A stretch of 64,000 nt of DNA, from contig NZ_KE383909.1 in NCBI RefSeq assembly GCF_000422725.1, positions 543,178-607,177 on the forward strand, given 5' to 3'. This document shows, piece after piece, positions 55,689 to 64,000 of this stretch; position 1 is the stretch's first letter; each line of letters starts with the position of its first letter. The notes beneath the pieces were generated by a model. The model ran no database searches. It saw only the letters and a list, made by a program, of their open reading frames with translations, and was not told the DNA's origin. The stretch comes from Flavobacterium subsaxonicum WB 4.1-42 = DSM 21790. Its GTDB lineage: Bacteria; Bacteroidota; Bacteroidia; Flavobacteriales; Flavobacteriaceae. A program made the translations under genes and the position numbers.

Positions 55689-58388
55689 TTAGTTACCAAC
55701 GGTCTGGTCTGGCACTTTACGCTTATCGTATTTAATATCGCTAAGTACAGATGATTTTATACCAATAAAAAAGCCCCAATAGGTGTTATCGCCAAACGGA
55801 ACCCAGTTAAAATCCATCCTCCAGCTTAAAAGGTCTCTCTCAAACCTAAGCTGGGTAAAGGTAACACCCTTTTGTACAAAGTCGTAACCGGACGAAAAGC
55901 CCATTTTCCAGCGTGGAGTAACATCTACGTTACCCGATACCATTATAGAGTTACCACTAATACGGTTTTCGCGGCTGTTGTTAACATAGGTTAGCGAGTA
56001 GGCAAAGCGCAAATCCCACGGTAGTTTTGCGTTGTAGAAGCCACCTTTAGAGTCGTCTTTCTTTTTCTTGTCCTCGTCTTCATCGTCTTCGTTAAACAAG
56101 CTCTGCCTGCTATCGGCAAGGTCTGTTGCACGGCCAAATAAATCGTCGGTACGGCCACCGTTACGGGCAGTCTGGCTGTCTTCGTCTTTACCTGCGCCCG
56201 ATTTTCCGTCTTCGCTGGTAACCGAGTAGCTCATGGTAACGTTGGCACTTGTAAGCCTAAAAAGGCTACCGCCGTTGTTAATATTGTACGTATCTATCCT
56301 TTGTCCCGAATTGTTTATAGCATACGGGTCCAGGGTAGTACCAAAGTTAATGTTCATTTTTTCTTTAAACAGGTTGGTACCGGCCGAAATTCGAACGGGC
56401 GACCACGCCAGCGAGTCGGCTGCCATGTTGTAGCTGGTACTCAGGTTTAAGTTGTTAAGCAGCATCACCTTTTTAGGTTCGGTAGCTTTCTCATCATCAT
56501 CTCTAACCTTGGCTTCGAAAGTATTGTTTACGGCAAGGCCAATATTGTTAGAATAACTTTGCCCCGGTGCACTAAAAACGCCATTGGCAAAACGGGTATA
56601 TGAGGCATAATTAAGGCCAGACGAATCTAACTGATACGTATCGTAATACTGGTCGAAACTTGGTGTGTAGCTGTACGATACCGACGGACGCATTACGTGG
56701 CGAATGGCCTGTATTTTTTTATCCTCGCCAAAATTAAAGGTACCGTAAATGGTTGTACCAATGCTCGAAGAAAAGTTATACGTCCTGAACGAATCGAAAC
56801 CCTTTACATCGCGGTTTATAACCGTATCCTGCTCTACAAGGTATTGGTTTTGCTGGGTGTTCATAACCCAGGTTTCCTCATACGTAGTACTGGCCGATAC
56901 ACTAAAATATTTAAACACCTTAAAGTTGGTACTTAAAGGTATAGTGTGGCGCATGGCGCTTTTAGCATCTCTAAACATTTGAGGCTTAAAGAATAACGAA
57001 TCGTACGTAGATATCCTGTTCTCGCCACGCAGGTTGTATTGTAAGTTAATGTTTTTTATAAGGCCTTTTTTGCTGGCATCGGCCGGGGCAAAAAGGTAAA
57101 CACGGTCTACACTGGCCTGCAGGGTAGGCAGGGTCATGTTTATAACCTCTGTTTGCGTATTCTGGTTGTGCGTGGCACTAAGCGAAAGGTTAACCTGCGG
57201 CACCGTCTGGAACGTTTTTGAGTACGATATAGACGAGTTCATGTTATTAACCAGCGTAGACCCCACGTTTACCGTAGTTAACGACTGCTGGAAATATTTA
57301 CTGGAACCTAAGTTAACACTGGCCGAAAACCTGGAGTTAGGGCTGGCCTTGGTGTCCTGGCTATGGCTCCACTGTATGTTGTAGTTTTTTTGGCGCGAAT
57401 AATCCGGGAAACCCCTCTCGCTGTTTACAATATTTTCAAAACGTACATTAAAGTTACCGTTAAACTTGTAGCGCTGTGCATAATTGGTTTCAAACCTAAG
57501 GCCGTAACTACCGTTGGTGTAGTAATCTCCGGTAACGGTAAGGTCGTAAAAATCGCTCAGTGCAAAGTAGTAACCACCATTTTGAAGGTAATACCCCCGC
57601 GAGTTACTATCGCCATAAGTAGGCATAATTATACCGGATTCGGCCGTGTTGCTCATCGGGAAAAACGCAAATGGCAAACCCAAAGGCGTAGGCACATCGG
57701 CAATGTACATATTGGTTACACCTACAACCACTTTTTTACCGGGCACGAGTTTTATTTTTCGGGCCTTAAAATAATATTCGGGGTTGGTTTTATTTTTAGA
57801 AGTGGTAAAACGCGCATTCTTCATAAAGTAAACCGAGTCGTTTTCCTTTTTGGTAACCTCGCCAAAAACTGTAAACTCACCCTGGTCCGACCTTGAATTC
57901 CAAACCCTTGCCTTTTTAGTTTTGGTGTTAAAATGTATCGAGTCGGCCTCAACCACATTGGTTCCCTGCTTAAAGTTGGGCTGTTGCGTATAGTTGCCAA
58001 GAGAGTCTTTTATCCTTCCGGCAAAAACCTCGTCTTTTTCGTAATTCATAATAATAATGCCCGCTTTGAGTTCTATATCTTTATAGTGCAGCTCGGCTTT
58101 ATTATATAAGGTAAGCGTTTTTTTTCTCTGGTCCAGCTTCTCATAGTCATCGGCACTACGCGTAGTAATGGCATCCAGTCCGTTTTTTTTAACGGGCTTA
58201 ATGGTATCGGTTACAATTTTAGTAGTGTCGGCTATAACGGCGGTTACAGGAACAGGGGGTATACTATCAGGCTGTTGTACAGCGGGTATTGCCGGTTTTT
58301 TAGCAGGAACTTCCTGTGCCGAAACCCGAATGCTCCCTAAAGTTAGGACAAATGATAGTAAAACGATATGAAATAAGTTTGTACGCAA
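55689..58388 (-). CDS. lptD: LPS-assembly protein LptD (OstA-like)
   Basis: About 899 aa. The frame is open to 58478, but TTG 58388 is preferred: it gives a clean signal peptide (residues 1-25, ending in SAQ), and a TAAGTTTG -7 box lies in the upstream stretch. The N-terminal part is an OstA/LptA-like beta-jelly roll ('YNKAELHYKDIELKAGIIIM', 'GVTNMYIADVPTPLGLPFAF'). The rest is a large beta-barrel ending at 'KYDKRKVPDQTVGN'. It inserts LPS into the outer leaflet. An acidic/Lys-rich insert ('NEDDEDEDKKKKDD') sits near residue 765 and may be an extracellular loop. Confidence 0.88.
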   Translation of the reverse strand: MRTNLFHIVLLSFVLTLGSIRVSAQEVPAKKPAIPAVQQPDSIPPVPVTAVIADTTKIVTDTIKPVKKNGLDAITTRSADDYEKLDQRKKTLTLYNKAELHYKDIELKAGIIIMNYEKDEVFAGRIKDSLGNYTQQPNFKQGTNVVEADSIHFNTKTKKARVWNSRSDQGEFTVFGEVTKKENDSVYFMKNARFTTSKNKTNPEYYFKARKIKLVPGKKVVVGVTNMYIADVPTPLGLPFAFFPMSNTAESGIIMPTYGDSNSRGYYLQNGGYYFALSDFYDLTVTGDYYTNGSYGLRFETNYAQRYKFNGNFNVRFENIVNSERGFPDYSRQKNYNIQWSHSQDTKASPNSRFSASVNLGSSKYFQQSLTTVNVGSTLVNNMNSSISYSKTFQTVPQVNLSLSATHNQNTQTEVINMTLPTLQASVDRVYLFAPADASKKGLIKNINLQYNLRGENRISTYDSLFFKPQMFRDAKSAMRHTIPLSTNFKVFKYFSVSASTTYEETWVMNTQQNQYLVEQDTVINRDVKGFDSFRTYNFSSSIGTTIYGTFNFGEDKKIQAIRHVMRPSVSYSYTPSFDQYYDTYQLDSSGLNYASYTRFANGVFSAPGQSYSNNIGLAVNNTFEAKVRDDDEKATEPKKVMLLNNLNLSTSYNMAADSLAWSPVRISAGTNLFKEKMNINFGTTLDPYAINNSGQRIDTYNINNGGSLFRLTSANVTMSYSVTSEDGKSGAGKDEDSQTARNGGRTDDLFGRATDLADSRQSLFNEDDEDEDKKKKDDSKGGFYNAKLPWDLRFAYSLTYVNNSRENRISGNSIMVSGNVDVTPRWKMGFSSGYDFVQKGVTFTQLRFERDLLSWRMDFNWVPFGDNTYWGFFIGIKSSVLSDIKYDKRKVPDQTVGN

Positions 58389-58436
58389 TGGTTTTAATAC
58401 TATTTTTGTATCAGTATGGCTTATTTTTTGAGTTGT

Positions 58437-58444
58437 CAAACTTA
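58437..58444 (-). promoter_or_regulatory. Candidate -7 box for lptD
   Basis: TAAGTTTG on the minus strand fits TAnnTTTG. It lies inside the 5' extension of the lptD frame, supporting a start at TTG 58388, about 50 bases downstream. Confidence 0.45.
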
Positions 58445-58511
58445 CAATATTTTTGGCAAAATTAATCACTAATTGCAATTATAACACAAGCAGCGAAATA
58501 ACAGAACAGCA

Positions 58512-59690
58512 ATGACAGGAAACATGAATTTAAAACTGGCTTTTTTTACTTTTATTATATTTTGCGGCACATCTTTTGGCCAGGGCAACCCTAAATTTAA
58601 AGTGGTGCTGGATGCAGGCCACGGCGGTAAAGACTACGGTGCAATATATCATGGATTTATAGAAAAAAACATTGCACTTAACGTAGCTTTAAAAGTAGGC
58701 AAGATATTAGAAGACCAAAACGTACAGGTGGTTTACACCCGCAAAACCGACGTTTTTATAGAGCTTACAGAGCGCCCTAATATTGCCAACAAGGCCGATG
58801 CAAATTTATTTGTGTCGATACATTGCAACGGCGAAATTAAAAAAGTGGCTTTTGGTACTGAGACGTTTGTTATAGGTCCGACAAAAAATGCATCTAACTT
58901 AGCAGTTGCGAAATTGGAGAACTCGGTTATAATATTGGAGAATGATTATAAACAAAAATACTCTGGTTTCGACCCAAATGCTCCCGAGACTATAATAGGT
59001 ATAGCCATACAGCAGGAAGAAAACATTAACCTTAGTATAGATCTTGCCAGTAAGGTTCAGGATAATTTTACCAACGGTTTAAAAAGAAAGAACAGGAGCG
59101 TTAAGCAGGCACCTTTTTGGGTACTGCATAAAACAGCCATGCCAAGTATACTTATAGAGTTAGGGTTTGTATCGTACCAGCCGGAAGGCGAGTACCTAAA
59201 CTCTGAAAGCGGCCAGAACGAAATGGCGCAGGCTATTGCAAAGAGCATCCTGTCGTACAAAAAGGAATATTTTACGGCCGGCGGCAACATTAATTATGAT
59301 AAAGATGATAATAAAGAGCCCGTTGCAGCGGTAAACACGCCTGCCGAAAAACCTAAAGCGGCTGAGACGAAACCAAAACCTGCCGAAACCAAACCTGCCG
59401 AAAGCAAGCCAACTGCGGGTGCAGCTACCGGTATAGTATTTAAGGTACAGATATCGGCAAGCAGTAAAGACCTTCCATTAACGCCTTCTAACTTTAAAGG
59501 GTTAACCAGTATAACTAAAGACAGCAGTACATCTGTAATTAAATATTTTTATGGCGCTACCAACGATTATGCTGCGGCACGTGGCGAGCTTTTAGAAGAA
59601 GCCAAAGCCAAAGGCTATACATCGGCTTTTGTGGTTGCTTTTAAAGACGGAAAAAAGATTACGGTGCAGGAAGCTTTAAACAAGCTTTAG
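58512..59690 (+). CDS. N-acetylmuramoyl-L-alanine amidase with C-terminal SPOR-like domain
   Basis: 392 aa; ATG 58512 or the in-frame ATG 58521 (MNLKLAFF, better signal peptide). 'VVLDAGHGGKDYGAI' and 'VSIHCNGE' carry zinc ligands and 'SILIELGFVS' the catalytic Glu of Amidase_3. A linker rich in Pro, Lys, Glu and Thr (~270-310) leads to a C-terminal SPOR-like domain ('FKVQISASSKDLPL...AFVVAFKDGKKI') that binds denuded glycan at the septum. It splits peptidoglycan between daughter cells and is divergent from lptD. Confidence 0.93.
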   Translation: MTGNMNLKLAFFTFIIFCGTSFGQGNPKFKVVLDAGHGGKDYGAIYHGFIEKNIALNVALKVGKILEDQNVQVVYTRKTDVFIELTERPNIANKADANLFVSIHCNGEIKKVAFGTETFVIGPTKNASNLAVAKLENSVIILENDYKQKYSGFDPNAPETIIGIAIQQEENINLSIDLASKVQDNFTNGLKRKNRSVKQAPFWVLHKTAMPSILIELGFVSYQPEGEYLNSESGQNEMAQAIAKSILSYKKEYFTAGGNINYDKDDNKEPVAAVNTPAEKPKAAETKPKPAETKPAESKPTAGAATGIVFKVQISASSKDLPLTPSNFKGLTSITKDSSTSVIKYFYGATNDYAAARGELLEEAKAKGYTSAFVVAFKDGKKITVQEALNKL

Positions 59691-59723
59691 AATAATATTC
59701 ACACTTTAGTAATATATTTAATT

Positions 59724-59731
59724 TACATTTG
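59724..59731 (+). promoter_or_regulatory. Candidate -7 box for the MlaD gene
   Basis: TACATTTG fits TAnnTTTG. It overlaps a possible TTG start (59729), leaving TTG 59750 as the likely start. Confidence 0.5.
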
Positions 59732-59749
59732 TTAAAAAATCAACCTGTT

Positions 59750-60742
59750 TTGAAAGTAACAAGAGAAGCAAAGACGGCAATATTAGTTATAGTATCTATT
59801 TTATTATTTATTTGGGGCTATAGCTTTTTAAAAGGAAGAGACCTGTTTAATTCCTACAAAACATTTTACGTAATTTATAATGATGTAGAGGGCCTTGCGC
59901 CATCGGCACCTGTAACCCTAAACGGCCTTACTATTGGTAAGGTAAATTCTATAACTTTTAGAGATACCGTACAAGGCACCCTTTTGGTAGAATTACAGGT
60001 AAAGACCGATTTCCCTATATCTACAACAAGTTCGGCTACATTATATGAGCCCGGCCTTGGCCTTGTAGGCGGTAAGCAAATTGCCATTACCCCCGATACT
60101 AAAAACCCTAAACTTGCTGCCGATGGCGATTACCTTCGTAGTGTGCTTAAACCGGGTATGCTTAGTGTGGTAGGAGATAAGCTGTCGCCACTTCAAACTA
60201 AAGTAGAGGCTACCGTTGTAACTGCCGATAGCCTATTGCACAACCTAAGTAATGTTTTTGACAGGCAAACCCAGCAAAACCTGCGTGTTGCCATACTCGA
60301 AATGAGCAATACCATGAAAGAATTTAATAGTGCTGCGCACAGCTTAAATGGGGTAATTGCAGGAAATAAACAAAATATTGATGCTACATTAGCAAATCTT
60401 AATAAAACAAGTGCTAATTTTGCCAAAATATCAGATTCTATTAATAATGCCAATTTGGGCGAAGCAGTTAAAAAACTGGAGAAAACCCTGGCTAATGTAG
60501 ATAAGATAATGAATGACGTTGAGGCGGGTAAAGGCACACTGGGCAAATTGCTTAAAGATGATGCCATGTACAACAACCTTAACGGTGCGTCTAAAGAGCT
60601 TAAACAACTGCTTGCAGATGTTAAGAACAACCCTAAACGCTACATACATTTATCGGTTTTTGGTAAAAAAGGAACTCCGTATGTAGAGCCTGCCGAAGAA
60701 AAAGCTGAAGACCAAAAAGCAGAGGAAAAAAAGCTTGAATAA
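59750..60742 (+). CDS. MlaD family protein (MCE domain)
   Basis: 330 aa from TTG 59750 ('KVTREAKTAILVIVSILLF'); an earlier TTG at 59729 lies within the -7 box. One N-terminal membrane span (~9-29) is followed by the MCE domain ('YVIYNDVEGLAPSAPVTLNGLTIGKV', 'GLGLVGGKQIAI'). The long C-terminal helix is a coiled coil and ends in a Glu/Lys-rich tail. It would be the periplasmic lipid-binding subunit of an Mla-type ABC transporter; mlaE and mlaF are not adjacent. Confidence 0.9.
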   Translation: MKVTREAKTAILVIVSILLFIWGYSFLKGRDLFNSYKTFYVIYNDVEGLAPSAPVTLNGLTIGKVNSITFRDTVQGTLLVELQVKTDFPISTTSSATLYEPGLGLVGGKQIAITPDTKNPKLAADGDYLRSVLKPGMLSVVGDKLSPLQTKVEATVVTADSLLHNLSNVFDRQTQQNLRVAILEMSNTMKEFNSAAHSLNGVIAGNKQNIDATLANLNKTSANFAKISDSINNANLGEAVKKLEKTLANVDKIMNDVEAGKGTLGKLLKDDAMYNNLNGASKELKQLLADVKNNPKRYIHLSVFGKKGTPYVEPAEEKAEDQKAEEKKLE

Positions 60743-60791
60743 AAGAGAGAACAGCATCATTTAGCTACAAAGGTTTATTTACCTTTATTAT

Positions 60792-62123
60792 ATGAGTTAC
60801 ATAGACAACATCCTGTTTGTTATTTTACTTGCCATTGGTTTTGGTTACTTTGCCATTAACGTTAAAAAGTTATGGCGTAACATTAAACTGGGCAGGAGTA
60901 TTAACCGGTTTGATAATCCCGGTGCCCGATGGAACAACATGGCCATGATTGCCCTTGGGCAGTCTAAAATGGTGCGCCGGCCGGTATCTGGGGCGTTGCA
61001 TATCATAGTATATGTAGGCTTTGTTATCATTAACATAGAACTTCTTGAAATTATAATAGACGGTATTTTTGGTACCCACAGGATCTTCTCGTTTATGGGC
61101 GGGTTCTATAATTTCTTAATAGGCTTTTTCGAAATACTGGCATTTGGGGTAATATTCGCAGTAGTAACCTTCTGGATACGCCGTAATGTTATCAAGCTCT
61201 GGAGGTTTGCCCACGGCGACCTTAAAGGCTGGCCAAAAAGCGATGCTAACATCATTCTTTATTTTGAAACTGTATTAATGGTACTATTCCTTACCATGAA
61301 TGCCGCCGACTTCCATTTACAAACAGCAGGCGCAGAGCATTTTATTAAAGCAGGCTCTTTCCCAATCTCCGGATTTATATCGCCAATATTTGGCACCATG
61401 TCTGTTGGTACTGTTATGGTAATCGAAAGGATTGCCTGGTGGCTTCACATTACGGGTATTCTTGCTTTTATGAATTACCTGTACTTCTCTAAACATTTAC
61501 ACATTTTACTGGCTTTTCCTAACACCTATTTTGCAAGGCTCGACCCTAAAGGTAAATTTGAAAATTTAGATTCGGTTACAGCCGAAGTTAAGTTAATGAT
61601 GGACCCTAACGCCGACCCGTTTGCTGCGCAGCCTGCCCCGGCTGAAGGCGAAGTACCGGCTAAATTTGGCGCCAGCGATGTGCACGACCTTAACTGGGTG
61701 CAACTTCTAAATGCCTATACATGTACCGAGTGCGGCAGGTGTACATCATCATGCCCGGCCAACCTTACCGGTAAAAAACTTTCGCCAAGAAAGATAATGA
61801 TGGATACCCGCGACAGACTTGAAGAGGTAGGGCGGAACATCGATAAAAATAAAGGCACGTTTGTTGATGATGGTAAATCGTTATTAAACGACTACATAAC
61901 CCCCGAAGAACTTTGGGCGTGCACTACCTGCAACGGCTGCGTAGAGGCCTGCCCGGTAAATATAGATCCGTTGTCTATTATTATGGATATGAGGCGTTTT
62001 CTTGTTATGGAGCAAAGTGCTGCGCCTAAAGAGCTTAACGGCATGATGACCAATATAGAAAACAACGGTGCGCCATGGCAGTACAGCCAGATGGACAGGC
62101 TTAACTGGAAAGAAGAATTATAA
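60792..62123 (+). CDS. Membrane-bound Fe-S protein with two 4Fe-4S clusters (Hdr-like)
   Basis: 443 aa. Four or five N-terminal membrane segments (~5-25, 72-95, 103-135, 155-175, 205-235) lead to a cytosolic dicluster domain. 'CTECGRCTSSCPANL' (~316-330) and 'CTTCNGCVEACPVNI' (~377-391) each give CxxCxxCxxxCP. It resembles the membrane electron-carrier subunits paired with HdrB-like proteins. The HdrB-like gene at 62608 lies in the same operon, separated by a HAD gene. A quinone-linked redox role is inferred. Confidence 0.88.
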   Translation: MSYIDNILFVILLAIGFGYFAINVKKLWRNIKLGRSINRFDNPGARWNNMAMIALGQSKMVRRPVSGALHIIVYVGFVIINIELLEIIIDGIFGTHRIFSFMGGFYNFLIGFFEILAFGVIFAVVTFWIRRNVIKLWRFAHGDLKGWPKSDANIILYFETVLMVLFLTMNAADFHLQTAGAEHFIKAGSFPISGFISPIFGTMSVGTVMVIERIAWWLHITGILAFMNYLYFSKHLHILLAFPNTYFARLDPKGKFENLDSVTAEVKLMMDPNADPFAAQPAPAEGEVPAKFGASDVHDLNWVQLLNAYTCTECGRCTSSCPANLTGKKLSPRKIMMDTRDRLEEVGRNIDKNKGTFVDDGKSLLNDYITPEELWACTTCNGCVEACPVNIDPLSIIMDMRRFLVMEQSAAPKELNGMMTNIENNGAPWQYSQMDRLNWKEEL

Positions 62124-62151
62124 GAAGAATAAAGATTAAAGTTGTACAACG

Positions 62152-62604
62152 ATGAAAAACGAGGATATCGACAAGAACCTTCAGCCAATTACAGAAAATG
62201 GCGAACACTTAAGCCCTGTTTTGCCTCCGGGCATTAAAAACTACCTGATAGATATAGACGGTACAATTTGCGACGATATTCCGAATGAGGAACCCGAAAG
62301 AATGGTTACTGCCGAAGTGTACCCTGATGCGTTAGAAACGCTGAATGGCTGGTATGACGAAGGGCACATTATATTTTTCTTTACCTCGCGTACAGAGGCA
62401 CACCGCGAAGTTACAGAGGCGTGGCTTAAAGAGCACGGCTTTAAATACCACGGCATGCTAATGGGCAAACCGCGTGGGGGTAACTACCACTGGATAGATA
62501 ACCACCTTGTTAAAGCCACACGCTACAGGGGCAGGTTTACAAACTTAATTGAAAAAGAGGTTACCATTCAGGTTTTTGATGATGGTAAGCACGACGAAGA
62601 TTAA
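62152..62604 (+). CDS. HAD-superfamily protein
   Basis: 150 aa. 'NYLIDIDGTICDDI' is the HAD motif I (DxDGT), 'IIFFFTSRTEAHREV' contains the motif II Ser/Thr, and 'YHWIDNHLVKA' the distal acidic part. Flavobacterial relatives are sometimes labelled phosphoheptose isomerase, which the sequence does not support. It lies between two Fe-S genes, 28 bp after the first and 3 bp before the second, so it is cotranscribed. The substrate is unknown. Confidence 0.85.
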   Translation: MKNEDIDKNLQPITENGEHLSPVLPPGIKNYLIDIDGTICDDIPNEEPERMVTAEVYPDALETLNGWYDEGHIIFFFTSRTEAHREVTEAWLKEHGFKYHGMLMGKPRGGNYHWIDNHLVKATRYRGRFTNLIEKEVTIQVFDDGKHDED

Positions 62605-62607
62605 ATT

Positions 62608-63402
62608 ATGACTCAGGAAAATATTACAGTTCCTACAATGGCCGATATGATGGCTACAGGGCAGCAGCCGGAAGTTTTATTCTGGGTGGGCTGTTCGGGT
62701 AGTTTTGATGACCGCGCTAAAAAAATAACCAAGGCATTTGTAAAGATATTACATAGTGCCAAGGTGCCTTTTGCCGTATTAGGAACAGAAGAAAGCTGCA
62801 CCGGAGACCCCGCTAAAAGGGCCGGTAACGAGTTTTTGTTCCAAATGCAGGCTATGGCAAACATAGAGGTTTTAAATGCCTACGATGTAAAAAAAATAGT
62901 AACGGCTTGCCCGCACTGTTTTAATACCATTAAAAACGAATATCCGGGGCTTGGCGGTACTTATGAAGTAGTGCACCATACCCAGTTTTTAAAATCGTTG
63001 CTGGATGATGGCAGGCTAACTGTTGAAGGTGGCCAGTTTAAAGGCAAAAAAATTACGTTTCACGATCCGTGTTATTTAGGTAGGGCAAACAATATTTATG
63101 AGGCGCCCCGCGATCTTATAGAAAAACTGGATGCCGAGCTGGTTGAAATGAAACGATCCCGCCGTAACGGCCTTTGCTGTGGTGCCGGTGGTGCCCAGAT
63201 GTTTAAAGAGCCGGAACCGGGAAATAAGGATGTAAATGTGGAGAGGACAGAAGATGCCCTTGAAACTCAGCCTGAAATTATTGCAGCGGGCTGCCCGTTT
63301 TGCAACACAATGCTTACTGATGGCGTTAAAGCTAAAAACAGGGAGCATGATATTAAAGTAATGGATGTGGCAGAATTAATTGCCAATGCAAAGGATTTAT
63401 AA
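62608..63402 (+). CDS. HdrB-like Fe-S protein (two CCG domains)
   Basis: 264 aa. Cys-rich motifs 'VTACPHCFNTIKNEYP', 'FHDPCYLGRANN', 'GLCCGAGGAQMF' and 'AAGCPFCNTML' form the CCG domain pair that binds a noncubane [4Fe-4S] cluster in HdrB and related oxidoreductases. Together with the membrane Fe-S protein at 60792 it probably forms an electron-transfer complex. The next gene follows after 11 bp. Confidence 0.92.
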   Translation: MTQENITVPTMADMMATGQQPEVLFWVGCSGSFDDRAKKITKAFVKILHSAKVPFAVLGTEESCTGDPAKRAGNEFLFQMQAMANIEVLNAYDVKKIVTACPHCFNTIKNEYPGLGGTYEVVHHTQFLKSLLDDGRLTVEGGQFKGKKITFHDPCYLGRANNIYEAPRDLIEKLDAELVEMKRSRRNGLCCGAGGAQMFKEPEPGNKDVNVERTEDALETQPEIIAAGCPFCNTMLTDGVKAKNREHDIKVMDVAELIANAKDL

Positions 63403-63413
63403 GAAAGATAATT

Positions 63414-63896
63414 ATGTACGTTGAATTTGATACATTGCCCGAAGAATCCAGGATATGGATTTACCAGTCTAACAGGAAATTTTCTGACGAAGAAATTGCT
63501 GAGATAGAAACATCGCTTAAACAATTTCTTGAAAACTGGGCGGCACACGGCTCGGGTCTGGAGGCATCGTACCAGTTAAAATACAACAGGTTTATTGTAA
63601 TAGCTATTAACCAGGTAACGCAGGCTGCAACAGGCTGTTCTATAGATGCATCTGTGCAGTTTATACAATCGCTGGAAAGCAAGTATGGTGTAGACCTTTT
63701 AGATAAAATGAACGTTACCTTTAAGCAGGGCGAGCATATTACGCACAAGCCGTTAATAGAGTTTAAAAAGCTGGCTAAAGATAAATCGGTATCGGCTAAC
63801 ACCGTTGTGTTTAATAATCTCGTAAATACGGTAGGCGAGTACCAGGAATTTTGGGAAGTGCCTGCATCAGAGAGCTGGCATAGCCGATTTTTTTAA
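63414..63896 (+). CDS. Conserved flavobacterial protein, often mislabelled 'ABC transporter ATPase'
   Basis: 160 aa, soluble. Starts 'MYVEFDTLPEESRIWIYQSN' and contains 'FLENWAAHGSGLEASYQL' and 'SIDASVQFIQSLESKYGVDL'. There is no Walker A or ABC signature, so the ATPase label common for this family is not supported. It is the last visible gene of the Fe-S operon. The remaining 104 bp to the window end show no feature. Confidence 0.8.
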   Translation: MYVEFDTLPEESRIWIYQSNRKFSDEEIAEIETSLKQFLENWAAHGSGLEASYQLKYNRFIVIAINQVTQAATGCSIDASVQFIQSLESKYGVDLLDKMNVTFKQGEHITHKPLIEFKKLAKDKSVSANTVVFNNLVNTVGEYQEFWEVPASESWHSRFF

Positions 63897-64000
63897 GCAT
63901 ATATCTTTAATAGAGAACAATTTAAAATCATCACTATGCAAAAGTAGTGATGATTTATTATTTAATAATACCGTAGGATTAATGAGGCTTTTTGTCATCG

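Noticed and set aside
57363..57896. Plus-strand ORF opposite lptD
   Set aside because: Antisense shadow of a beta-barrel gene, with no family resemblance.
63414..63896. ABC transporter ATPase
   Set aside because: There is no Walker A, Walker B or ABC signature in the 160-aa protein.

Overview
The window is from a Bacteroidota chromosome, most likely Flavobacteriaceae and close to Flavobacterium. Evidence: AT-rich intergenic DNA, no Shine-Dalgarno sequences, Bacteroidota -7 promoter boxes (TAnnTTTG), surface proteins with SprB repeats and a gliding-motility/type IX secretion C-terminal domain, and family members typical of flavobacteria (short LeuA, TamB, LptD, histone H1-like peptide, Hdr-like Fe-S operon). 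Assignments rest on reading the sequence; no database search was possible.

Layout. 1-2.0 kb: 5' part of a SprB-repeat surface protein and a tail-collar (MdpB-like) protein, both minus. 2.3-4.9 kb: small hypotheticals, then a membrane protein, a histidine kinase and a LuxR-type regulator. 4.9-10.05 kb: leucine operon leuA-leuC-leuD-leuB-ilvE (minus). 10.3-16.6 kb: a helical cytosolic protein and a 1574-aa type IX secreted adhesin. 17.3-24.8 kb: two more two-component systems, each with a TPR kinase, the second paired with a sigma-54 activator. 24.9-29.3 kb: GH3 glycosidase, histone H1-like peptide, a small accessory patch (a broken immunity-like gene, DUF1801, a hypothetical) and a tRNA Ser-Pro-Arg cluster. 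29.5-34 kb: TetR/HMA-like/MFS cluster and a cytochrome c-aldose dehydrogenase fusion. 34-40 kb: SDR plus Crp regulator, methyltransferase, AI-2E-type permease, PoxB. 40.2-44.7 kb: repeat-rich region with a tandem array of about 251-bp units interrupted by an IS110-family element, then three small genes. 44.7-63.9 kb: housekeeping genes (rsmE, tsaD, tamB, pfkA, gapA, BadF-type kinase, ridA, lptD, amidase, MlaD, Fe-S/Hdr-like operon).

Most notable signal. The IS110 element (41129-42358) can be delimited to the base because it interrupts one copy of an array whose other copies are intact. Its long left end (minus strand, about 42338 to 42150) encodes a candidate bridge RNA with two stem-enclosed loops. 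Four short guide-like segments occur in the order and polarity expected from the IS621 model: two match the actual target, two match the element's own ends. The element also carries a -7 box at its left end that would gain a TTG -33 element only when the ends join in a circle. The transposase is interrupted by one amber codon, so this copy looks recently disabled. The targets are REP-like palindromes present several more times in the window.
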